Shown piece by piece: positions 5,986 through 10,629 of a DNA stretch of 21,639 nt. Source of the DNA: a virus. The notes beneath the pieces are model-generated. The model did not search any database. It saw nothing but the letters and a program-made list of their open reading frames with translations, and was not told the origin of the DNA. The stretch spans positions 1-21,639 of IMG/VR virus record IMGVR_UViG_3300017987_000401. One strand, given 5' to 3'. The translations under genes were made by a program, and so were the position numbers. Position 1 is the stretch's first letter; every line of letters begins with the position of its first letter.

Positions 5986-6647
5986 TTGGCGGGGTTCCTT
6001 TCAAGTTTGGCGGCTTGCTTGTGTCCGCAAACGTGGCAACGTCCGTCGCCGATCGCCCTTGCGGTGTAGGTGAGTCGTCGACCGCAATCGACGCAAGCGT
6101 CGTCGGTCAAGGCGTGTTTGCCTTCGAGTGCGATTGCCTGGTCGATCGCGGCTTCGACCTTCGAATATGAGTTGTCAAGAAACCCGTCGGGGTTGGCGAT
6201 CGGGCGGCGATTCATTTCGCGAACGGCTTCGACCAGGGCGGCGAATTGAATTTCCGTCGGGCCCCCGTTGAGGAGGTCGGCGGCTTTGCGACAAGTCGGG
6301 TTTTTGGGGTCGCAAATATGTTCTTGCCCGGTGTTCGAATCGAATTCGACTTGACACATTGGGCAAAAGACATTTGCGTCGCCGCAAGCCCCGATTGTGT
6401 CGAAGCCGTCGAGGGTGTCGGTGTGTTTGCAATTCGGGTTCGGACAAGTAAGAAGGTCGGCGGCGAGTTTGTGCCCGTCGGTGTCGATCGGCCGCGCCTT
6501 CGGGTAGTGTTCGCCTCTCGCGATTTGCATTTTACGGGGCGCGTCGACCCCTACGATCGCGTAACTCTTCGCGGTGCGGGCGACGGTGATCGTTATATCG
6601 TCGCCGATCTGGATTGTTTCGCCGGGTTTGCGTTTTAGAACTAGCAT
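5982..6647 (-). CDS. CsrA-domain protein fused to a Cys-rich zinc-binding region
   Basis: 221 residues. Residues 1-50 are a clear CsrA/RsmA domain (MLVLKRKPGETIQIGDDITI, then VGVDAPRKMQIARGEHY). CsrA proteins bind GGA motifs in mRNA leaders and control translation. The key RNA-binding arginine equivalent to R44 is present (QIAR44). A normal CsrA ends near residue 60-70. Here some 160 residues follow with cysteines at 68, 73, 88, 95, 98, 112, 119, 185, 188, 204 and 207, including CPNPNC, CPMC and CVDC...CHVC, consistent with two or three zinc ribbons. The gene begins 42 nt after the winged-helix-like gene and its stop overlaps the RecE-like start, so it belongs to the early operon. Confidence 0.85.
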   Translation of the reverse strand: MLVLKRKPGETIQIGDDITITVARTAKSYAIVGVDAPRKMQIARGEHYPKARPIDTDGHKLAADLLTCPNPNCKHTDTLDGFDTIGACGDANVFCPMCQVEFDSNTGQEHICDPKNPTCRKAADLLNGGPTEIQFAALVEAVREMNRRPIANPDGFLDNSYSKVEAAIDQAIALEGKHALTDDACVDCGRRLTYTARAIGDGRCHVCGHKQAAKLERNPAK

Positions 6648-6689
6648 TTCGAATCCGTTCGTTCTGGGGTTCTGGGTTGGTTCCGTTCG

Positions 6690-7301
6690 TTACAGTAGCG
6701 ACAGGCTTTCTCCGCCAGTGTCGAAAAGGTGCCCGGTAGAGTCGGGGCGGGGGTTGCTGCGTAGGTAGTCTTCGATGATTCGAATTCGTTCTTCGAGTCG
6801 ATCGACCCGGGCGGCGGCCGATCCGTTGCCGTTCTTCGCGTGGCCATTGGGCCAGGTGAGTCCCAAATCGCGGACCATCGCCCCGACCGTGTTCGCGGCG
6901 ATGTCGATCGACAGTTCGCCTTTGATCTGTTCGGCGACGGCTGGCTGTGTGGGTCGGGTTTCGGTGATCGTGGCCCATTGCTGGCGAAGCCAGTCGGCGA
7001 CGCGCACTTTTTCAGCGAATGGTAGCTTGTTGACTTTGCGGGCGGGTTTGCAAAAGCCGGCGGTCTGGTCGGTGCGGGCGGCGTATCTTCGCGGTTGTCC
7101 TTCCTCGTCGACTTCGTTTGCGGTTGCTGCGATCCGGCCGGCGTCGTATAGGTCGGCGAGTATGCTTGCGATTCCTTTACGCGTTGCGGCGGGTCGTGTT
7201 TTCGTGGCTGCGTCGACCAGGTCGTCGAGCGATAGCCACACGTTCGAACGGTTGAGTCTATCGATTAGCAGTTCGGCGGTACTCGGGCGATTGTCCTTCA
7301 T
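6690..7301 (-). CDS. Putative winged-helix early regulator or replication-accessory protein
   Basis: 203 residues. The N-terminal 75 residues (STAELLIDRLNRSNVWLSLDDLVDA.., ATRKGIASILADLYDAGRIA, QPRRYA) look like a winged helix. A second helical segment around residues 95-150 (VADWLRQQW, AVAEQIKGELSIDIAANTVGAMVRDLGL) could be another HTH, followed by a short coiled coil (VDRLEERIRIIEDYL). The ATG has AGGA upstream. It is the first gene after a double terminator, so an early promoter should lie in 7302-7400. The stretch GGGAA-AGAA-TTCCC at about 7354-7367 is a candidate operator. No family is firmly recognised. Confidence 0.6.
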   Translation of the reverse strand: MKDNRPSTAELLIDRLNRSNVWLSLDDLVDAATKTRPAATRKGIASILADLYDAGRIAATANEVDEEGQPRRYAARTDQTAGFCKPARKVNKLPFAEKVRVADWLRQQWATITETRPTQPAVAEQIKGELSIDIAANTVGAMVRDLGLTWPNGHAKNGNGSAAARVDRLEERIRIIEDYLRSNPRPDSTGHLFDTGGESLSLL

Positions 7302-7401
7302 GGTCTGGGTTCCTGTTTTCTGGGTTCTGGGGTGGTAGAAATAGCCGGCGTGGGAATTCTTTCCCTTGGGGCGCCTGTGAAGCCCGTTCGCCGGCGTCTG
7401 T

Positions 7402-7453
7402 AAACAAAAACCCCGGGGCGATCGGCAAGGAGGTAAACCGCCCGCGCCCGGGG
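7402..7453 (-). terminator. Intrinsic terminator between csrA-like gene and early operon
   Basis: The stem CCCCGGG...CCCGGGG (7447-7453 with 7411-7417) is followed on the minus strand by TTTTTGTTT. The loop contains ACCTCCTTGCC, i.e. an anti-Shine-Dalgarno-like CCUCCUU in the RNA. It lies in the gap 7302-7577, which otherwise holds a bidirectional hairpin and a short leader for the gene starting at 7301. No gene is seen in that gap. Confidence 0.65.
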
Positions 7454-7467
7454 CTGCGCAAAGAAAC

Positions 7468-7515
7468 AACGCGATAGGCGCGCACCTTTCACGGCGGCGC
7501 ATATCGCGTTTTTTT
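7468..7515 (+). terminator. Bidirectional-type hairpin terminator, stronger on plus strand
   Basis: The perfect 9-bp arms AACGCGATA (7468-7476) and TATCGCGTT (7502-7510) enclose an inner GC stem. On the plus strand a run of seven T follows. On the minus strand it is followed by GTTGTTTCTTTG, a weaker tract. It lies just after the csrA-like stop (7578). A strong plus-strand terminator is odd because no plus-strand gene exists here; it may block antisense transcription. Confidence 0.6.
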
Positions 7516-7577
7516 GTGTTCGAATATCTGGGTTTCCGTCCATCGGCAAGATCCGTTGCCTGTGCGCGGGTTAGGCG

Positions 7578-7769
7578 CTAGCGTGTCCGTTTTCGTCCGT
7601 TTCGCATCTTGTCGCGTCTGACCTTCTGCCGATCGACCTCGATGTCGCGCGGGGCGTCGACCCCGACGCGAATCGAGCAACCGGGCCGGCTACAATCGCA
7701 ACCGAACAAGGTCACTTGCGCGGCTCCGATGTAGAACGGTTCTCCGACGCGGATTCCAAGAACTAACAT
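7578..7769 (-). CDS. csrA: Phage CsrA-like RNA-binding regulator with Cys insertion
   Basis: 63 residues, normal CsrA length. MLVLGIRVGEPFYIGAAQVT and IRVGVDAPRDIEVDRQKV match the CsrA beta-strand core, and the arginine corresponding to R44 is kept (R47). The loop between strands carries an insertion with three cysteines (GCDCSRPGC, residues 23-31) not seen in ordinary CsrA, which might bind metal or sense redox. The ATG has GGGAG eight bases upstream. The gene is isolated between the integrase terminator and a double terminator, so it has its own promoter; TTTACT and TATGAA about 15 bases apart are a weak candidate. CsrA-type proteins regulate translation by binding GGA in leaders; the target here, host or phage, is unknown. 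Confidence 0.85.
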   Translation of the reverse strand: MLVLGIRVGEPFYIGAAQVTLFGCDCSRPGCSIRVGVDAPRDIEVDRQKVRRDKMRNGRKRTR

Positions 7770-7814
7770 TGCAATAACTCCCTTTTCATAGGTGCGCATC
7801 CGTGAAGTAAACCA

Positions 7815-7878
7815 ACAAACAACAAGCCGGGCGCGGAATCCGTTCCGGCAAAAGGGCTCCGTCCGGTTCGCGCCCGGC
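7815..7878 (-). terminator. Terminator after integrase
   Basis: The perfect 10-bp arms GCCGGGCGCG and CGCGCCCGGC (7826-7835 with 7869-7878) are followed on the minus strand by TTGTTGTTTGTTGG. The element begins 23 nt after the integrase stop and separates integrase from the csrA-like gene. Confidence 0.7.
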
Positions 7879-7900
7879 AGAAACGTTAGAAGGTCGCCCG

Positions 7901-8788
7901 CTACTTTTTGAGGGGCGGCAAGAAGTCGACGGCCGACGGTTGTTTCGCGATTCGCGGGTCGATGTAGTGGCGTTCGGTCGTCTTGTAGTCTGCGTGGCCG
8001 GCTTGACGTCGGGCGGCGTCGGGCCCGGCTAGTGCGGCCGTGTAAGATAGGTTCGTTCGGCGTAGCTTGTGGAATAGATCGCGGCGCCCGGGTTCCGACG
8101 GTATCCCCGCCTGTTCGACGATCTTTCGAAACGATCGCCAGAAGTGGCGCCGACAGTGGGGCCAGGGCCAAACCAGGTCGCGGCCGGCGTCGTAGTGCGC
8201 GGCGATCGCGGCGATTGCCTGGTCGGGTAGCCAGTGCAGCCGATCGCGACGCGTCTTGCCTTGCCGTGTGACCAGGTATCGGTCGGCCAGGTTGACGTCG
8301 GCCGATCGGGTCGAGCGTAGCGTCGAGACACGGGCCCCGGTCCAATAGGTGACGATTACCAGGGACGACCAGAATGGCCCCCGCCGGATCCCGGTCGGGA
8401 ATTCGCCCTTGACCGCACGGCACGCGACGACCAGGGCGTCGACCTGGTCGATCGTCCATGCCTCCGGGAGTCGTTGCGGTTCGGCGGCGGTGGCGATCTT
8501 CCCGGGCGGTTCGCAAAACCCTTCCTCGACCGCCGCGTTCCATAGGGTGAGGATCGCCCGCCGTTTGCTGTTGACCGTGGCGGCCGACCTTGACTTGAGG
8601 TAGTCGGCCAGGAATCGGCGGAATAGGTGGGTAGTAAGTTCGGAAAACCGCACGGGTGCGCCGTTCCACTCGTCGAGGACGGCGACGGCGATCGCGTATT
8701 GTTCCTGCGTCGACCTGGCGATCCCCAACCGGGCGGGGATATACCAGTTTGTGAGAAATTCGGCGAGTGTTGGAATCGATTGGATCAT
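7901..8788 (-). CDS. int: Tyrosine site-specific recombinase (phage integrase)
   Basis: 295 residues. An N-terminal SAM-like core-binding domain spans about residues 5-90 (TLAEFLTNWYIPARLGIARSTQEQY...). The catalytic domain carries the complete tyrosine-recombinase set: R153 (TGARVSTLR), K178 (RQGKTRRD), H240-K-L-R243, H265 (QAGHADYKT) and the nucleophile Y275 (RHYID). It should catalyse integration and excision between attP and a host attB, with a candidate attP about 0.8 kb upstream at 9578-9707. The ATG lies only 12 nt below a palindromic operator that overlaps the probable promoter, so expression is probably repressed by a phage regulator. No excisionase gene was recognised. Confidence 0.95.
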   Translation of the reverse strand: MIQSIPTLAEFLTNWYIPARLGIARSTQEQYAIAVAVLDEWNGAPVRFSELTTHLFRRFLADYLKSRSAATVNSKRRAILTLWNAAVEEGFCEPPGKIATAAEPQRLPEAWTIDQVDALVVACRAVKGEFPTGIRRGPFWSSLVIVTYWTGARVSTLRSTRSADVNLADRYLVTRQGKTRRDRLHWLPDQAIAAIAAHYDAGRDLVWPWPHCRRHFWRSFRKIVEQAGIPSEPGRRDLFHKLRRTNLSYTAALAGPDAARRQAGHADYKTTERHYIDPRIAKQPSAVDFLPPLKK

Positions 8789-8799
8789 AGCAAAGGCGA

Positions 8800-8817
8800 A
8801 AGTGTAGTGTTACACTT
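8800..8817. promoter_or_regulatory. 18-bp palindromic operator upstream of integrase
   Basis: The arms AAGTGTA and TACACTT are perfect inverted copies around GTGT. It overlaps the -10 and spacer of the likely integrase promoter and lies 12 nt above the ATG, a good repressor site. Confidence 0.6.
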
Positions 8818-8828
8818 GTAATTGTAAT
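8801..8828 (-). promoter_or_regulatory. Candidate integrase promoter
   Basis: On the minus strand, ATTACA and TACACT are spaced by 16 bp (each 4/6 to sigma70 consensus) within the only AT-rich patch of the region (two TGTAATT copies on the plus strand). The predicted start would leave a very short leader before the ATG at 8788. Confidence 0.4.
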
Positions 8829-8977
8829 TCGCTGCCGACACGGCCCGGGGGCTTTTCCACGGTCCCCCCCGACTCCCGCCCCTCTTGCTGCGGTGCAAGG
8901 GGTCGGGTCGTATCGGTCGTGTCGATTGATCCGTCGGATTCCGTTCATTTTTCTATGGGTTTGGGTGGCACGGCGAC

Positions 8978-9035
8978 AAAAATCCCCCCGCCCGGCTTGC
9001 GGCCGGGTTGGGTCGCAAGCGCCGGAACGGGGGGG
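8978..9035 (-). terminator. Strong intrinsic terminator between regulator and integrase
   Basis: CCCCCC (8984-8989) pairs with GGGGGG (9030-9035) and an inner CCGGC-CGCAA-GCCGG stem forms on the minus strand, followed by ATTTTT. The remaining interval 8829-8977 holds two further GC-rich hairpins and no supported gene. Confidence 0.75.
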
Positions 9036-9157
9036 AGGTTTCGGGGTGCGCATCGGTGCGCGTGATACCCGGCCGCATTCATCGCAAAATACCGTTAAGG
9101 GTCAGCGGCGACCCGGTTTGCCAGAGTGGCAAGAAGTCGCCGGTGTCACTTCGAACA
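8978..9157 (-). ncRNA. Candidate structured small RNA from the duplicated promoter
   Basis: A transcript starting about 7 nt after the TATAAT at 9164-9169 and ending at the strong terminator would be about 180 nt. It would fold into consecutive simple hairpins: CGGTGT/ACACCG (9141-9160, only partly inside the RNA), TTGCCA-CTC-TGGCAA (9118-9132), GGGTC/GACCC (9099-9114) and GCGCA-CCGA-TGCGC (9048-9061), then the terminator. No convincing ORF with a ribosome binding site is contained. The function is unknown. It could be an antisense or regulatory RNA of the switch region, or simply a transcribed leader. Confidence 0.4.
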
Positions 9158-9158
9158 C
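9139..9158. promoter_or_regulatory. Operator-like element, copy 2
   Basis: GCCGGTGTCACTTCGAACAC contains the palindrome GGTGT-N8-ACACC. Seventeen of 20 bases match the element at 9492-9511, which is in the opposite orientation. It covers the predicted start of the promoter at 9164-9191. Confidence 0.5.
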
Positions 9159-9163
9159 CGACG

Positions 9164-9191
9164 ATTATAGCGGGGTGCTATTATGCTTCAA
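9164..9191 (-). promoter_or_regulatory. Second copy of the regulator promoter, at the gene's 3' end
   Basis: TTGAAG and a perfect TATAAT are separated by 16 bp on the minus strand. About 24 of 30 positions, including the CCCGCTATAAT block, match the promoter at 9448-9475. The -35 lies in the last codons of the Xre-like gene and reads toward the hairpin RNA and integrase. Confidence 0.6.
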
Positions 9192-9441
9192 CCCCACTTT
9201 CCAGAATTTTCGAAAAAATTTCTGGGGTCAAGAGGGCGTCGGGCGTGGTTCTGAGCGCTTCCGATAGGTCGGCGATTACGTCGAATTGCGGAACCCGTTG
9301 TCCCGACTCAAGTTGCGCCCAGTACGCTTGTGTGATCCCGGCGGCGGCGGCGGCGGCGGCCTGGGTCAAGCCGAGTTCGGCCCGCCGCGATTTGAGGTTG
9401 CCCTTTAGCACGTTTCGAAGGTCTGTTGCGGTCATTTCCAT
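9181..9441 (-). CDS. Xre/Cro-family transcriptional regulator
   Basis: 86 residues with one HTH_3-type domain at about 16-70 (LKSRRAELGLTQ..., GITQAYWAQLESGQRVP, DVIADLSEALRTTPDALL). Helix 2, where TQEELAEKLGIS is usual, is TQAAAAAAAGIT, seven consecutive alanines coded by a GCC-rich triplet run. There is no C-terminal oligomerisation or LexA-like domain, so it is a small Cro/C-protein-like regulator. It lies between candidate attP and integrase. Its ATG coincides with the predicted transcription start of a consensus promoter, so the mRNA is probably leaderless like lambda cI from PRM. Two promoter-like copies bracket it, consistent with autoregulation and control of downstream transcription. 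Confidence 0.88.
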   Translation of the reverse strand: MEMTATDLRNVLKGNLKSRRAELGLTQAAAAAAAGITQAYWAQLESGQRVPQFDVIADLSEALRTTPDALLTPEIFSKILESGVEA

Positions 9442-9447
9442 AGCCCC

Positions 9448-9475
9448 ATTATAGCGGGTTGCGATAGTGTTTCAA
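9448..9475 (-). promoter_or_regulatory. Sigma70-type promoter of the Xre-like regulator (leaderless)
   Basis: TTGAAA (9470-9475) and perfect TATAAT (9448-9453) have a 16-bp spacer. Six bases separate the -10 from the A of the regulator ATG at 9441, so +1 should be the start codon itself. Confidence 0.75.
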
Positions 9476-9477
9476 GG

Positions 9478-9545
9478 CCGAATGGGGCGTTGTGTTCGAA
9501 GCAACACCGACAAAAGCGGTTTTCCCGGGGGAAAGCCCCATTCGG
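9478..9545. repeat. Long inverted repeat upstream of regulator promoter
   Basis: Perfect 11-bp arms CCGAATGGGGC (9478-9488) and GCCCCATTCGG (9535-9545) enclose two smaller hairpins (GTGTT/AACAC and TTTCCC/GGGAAA), giving a three-way-junction-like structure directly upstream of the -35 box. Confidence 0.5.
9492..9511. promoter_or_regulatory. Operator-like element, copy 1
   Basis: On the minus strand GTCGGTGTTGCTTCGAACAC, 17/20 identical to the element at 9139-9158. It lies 17 bp upstream of the regulator's -35 box, in the loop of the 9478-9545 inverted repeat. Confidence 0.5.
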
Positions 9546-9577
9546 TCAAGTTCGACCGGGCGGCCGGCCCGGTTAAG

Positions 9578-9632
9578 TGGGCGATACTGGGCTTGAACCA
9601 GTGACCCCTAGCTTGTCGATCTAGGAGGCGCA
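9578..9632 (-). other. attP: tRNA 3'-half look-alike, candidate attP core
   Basis: On the minus strand a perfect T-arm (ACTGG-TTCAAGC-CCAGT, 9586-9602) with consensus TTCRANY loop is followed by ATCGCCC-A, like the 3' strand of an acceptor stem plus discriminator. It is preceded by a 5-nt variable loop and an anticodon-arm-like CTAG...CTAG. No matching 5' acceptor strand or D-arm exists, so it is not a working tRNA. Phages that integrate into tRNA genes carry such 3' halves as attP cores. The position, between the tail genes and regulator/integrase, fits. Confidence 0.5.
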
Positions 9633-9665
9633 GAGGGGCCCGGTGACGGCTGAAGTATTACCGTA

Positions 9666-9707
9666 TTACCGATTCGCTTACCGATTCGCTTACCGATTCG
9701 CTTACCG
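9666..9707. repeat. Three tandem 12-bp repeats (TTACCGATTCGC) plus partial copy
   Basis: Perfect head-to-tail copies lie at 9666-9677, 9678-9689 and 9690-9701, with TTACCG again at 9702 and a further TTACCG at 9658. They are 30-100 bp from the tRNA-like core. Likely integrase arm-type or accessory binding sites. Confidence 0.6.
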
Positions 9708-9766
9708 GCGATGTGTTTCGAGTCGATCGGGGGCGTCGAAGGGCGTAGGGCGACGCGTGGCGGGCA

Positions 9767-9798
9767 TAGAAAAGCCCGCTCGGATTGCCCGGGCGGGC
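9767..9798 (-). terminator. Terminator closing the late operon
   Basis: GCCCGC/GCGGGC arms (9793-9798 with 9774-9779) are followed by TTTTCTA on the minus strand. It lies 38 nt after the last late gene and before the attachment/regulatory region. Confidence 0.75.
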
Positions 9799-9835
9799 GT
9801 GTAGGAAAGTAGACTTGATCCGGCTTCCGATCTTC

Positions 9836-10084
9836 TTAGTCGGTCTGTCCGGTCGCGGGGGGTCCCTCCTGCAAAAACGTGTCGCGATTGTGGCGAACCT
9901 TACTTGCGGTTCGCCGTGATTGCTTGCACCCGGTCGGGTCGATCCCCGAAACGATCGTCGCCGGGTCGCCGTTCGGGCAGTTTCTTCGTGGGGCGACCTG
10001 GCCGGCGAATTCATACCCGCATAGAACGCATTGCAAGGGCGGGTCTTTGCCGGTCGGTTCGAATTGGCAGTCGACGGCGTTCAT
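9836..10084 (-). CDS. Small zinc-ribbon-like protein at the end of the tail module
   Basis: 82 residues. CVLCGYEFAG followed by APRRNCP and a later TGCKQS suggests a small zinc-binding knuckle. The first 15 bases equal those of the early zinc-ribbon gene starting at 1315 (both begin MNAVD). The start overlaps the upstream stop as ATGA. The gene is the last one before a terminator and may be structural or accessory. The function is unknown. Confidence 0.6.
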   Translation of the reverse strand: MNAVDCQFEPTGKDPPLQCVLCGYEFAGQVAPRRNCPNGDPATIVSGIDPTGCKQSRRTASKVRHNRDTFLQEGPPATGQTD

Positions 10085-10629
10085 AGGGCGGTTACTAGAC
10101 AGGTTGCCGGCCCGTCGCATTGCCAGAGGGCAACGCTAAGAGTCAGGGATTCATTATTGAACGTCGAACAAGCCGGTTTCGACGCGTAGGTCTTGCCGAA
10201 GTTGAAACTGTACCCGGTCTGCGGGTCGAGGTCGGCGTCGTCGAACACCCACACGTGATATTGGTTTCCTATGTAGGTCAGCCGCAAAACCAGGTATCTT
10301 TGGCACGGCGGCGACCCGGGGAATTCGTAGTGCCAAAGGCAGACCGGCCCGACCCCCATCTCGACGACCTGGCGGTTGCCGACGACGAACGTCCCGTTGT
10401 AGTTGGTACAGTTGGCACAATAGGGGTTCGCGTTGCCCGAAAGCCCGGCGATTGTGATTGAGAATTCGTCGGGCGGCGATCCGTCGCAGTATTCGCAATC
10501 GACGCAACAACAGGGGTATCCATAACCGTATTCTCGCCACGGTGGCAACCGGCGGCGATCGCGGCGAGTGTTGACCAGGTCGAGCGGGTCGCCCGGTAGC
10601 CAGATATTACGGGGGGCGGTTTCGATCAT
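10081..10629 (-). CDS. Cys-rich distal tail / tail-tip protein (putative)
   Basis: 182 residues starting MIETAPRNIWLPGDPLDL. Cysteines cluster as YPCCCVDCEYCDG, CANCTNYNG, VCLWHYEF, PPCQRYLVLRL, ACSTF, QCDGPATC. The remainder is beta-rich (FSITIAGLSG, YHVWVFDDADL). I have seen similar Cys-rich proteins as unknowns in planctomycete-type genomes, but cannot name a family. Position after the tape measure and other distal genes suggests a tail-tip or receptor-binding part stabilised by disulphides or metal. The start chosen overlaps the upstream stop as ATGA. Confidence 0.6.
   Translation of the reverse strand: MIETAPRNIWLPGDPLDLVNTRRDRRRLPPWREYGYGYPCCCVDCEYCDGSPPDEFSITIAGLSGNANPYCANCTNYNGTFVVGNRQVVEMGVGPVCLWHYEFPGSPPCQRYLVLRLTYIGNQYHVWVFDDADLDPQTGYSFNFGKTYASKPACSTFNNESLTLSVALWQCDGPATCLVTAL

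Noticed and set aside
7427-7436. AAGGAGGTAA on the plus strand as a ribosome binding site
   Set aside because: No start codon at a usable distance; it is the loop region of a minus-strand terminator.
7578-9053. 491-codon open frame on the minus strand covering the integrase region
   Set aside because: It overlaps integrase in another frame; only its end (from the ATG at 7769) encodes a recognisable protein (CsrA). The rest is low-complexity Arg/Pro-rich sequence typical of GC-rich shadow frames.
9073-9081. ATGAATG as a coding start inside the hairpin RNA
   Set aside because: No Shine-Dalgarno is present and the downstream sequence is Pro/Arg-rich and runs through the terminator stem.
9578-9650. 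Complete tRNA gene
   Set aside because: The T-arm and acceptor 3' strand are good, but no 5' acceptor strand or D-arm matches and the anticodon loop lacks U33; kept only as a remnant/attP candidate.
9658-9707. CRISPR array
   Set aside because: Repeats are head-to-tail 12-mers without spacers.
9658-10014. 118-codon minus-strand frame containing repeated SESV residues
   Set aside because: Produced by the 12-bp tandem repeat in non-coding DNA and overlaps a better gene; no ribosome binding site seen.
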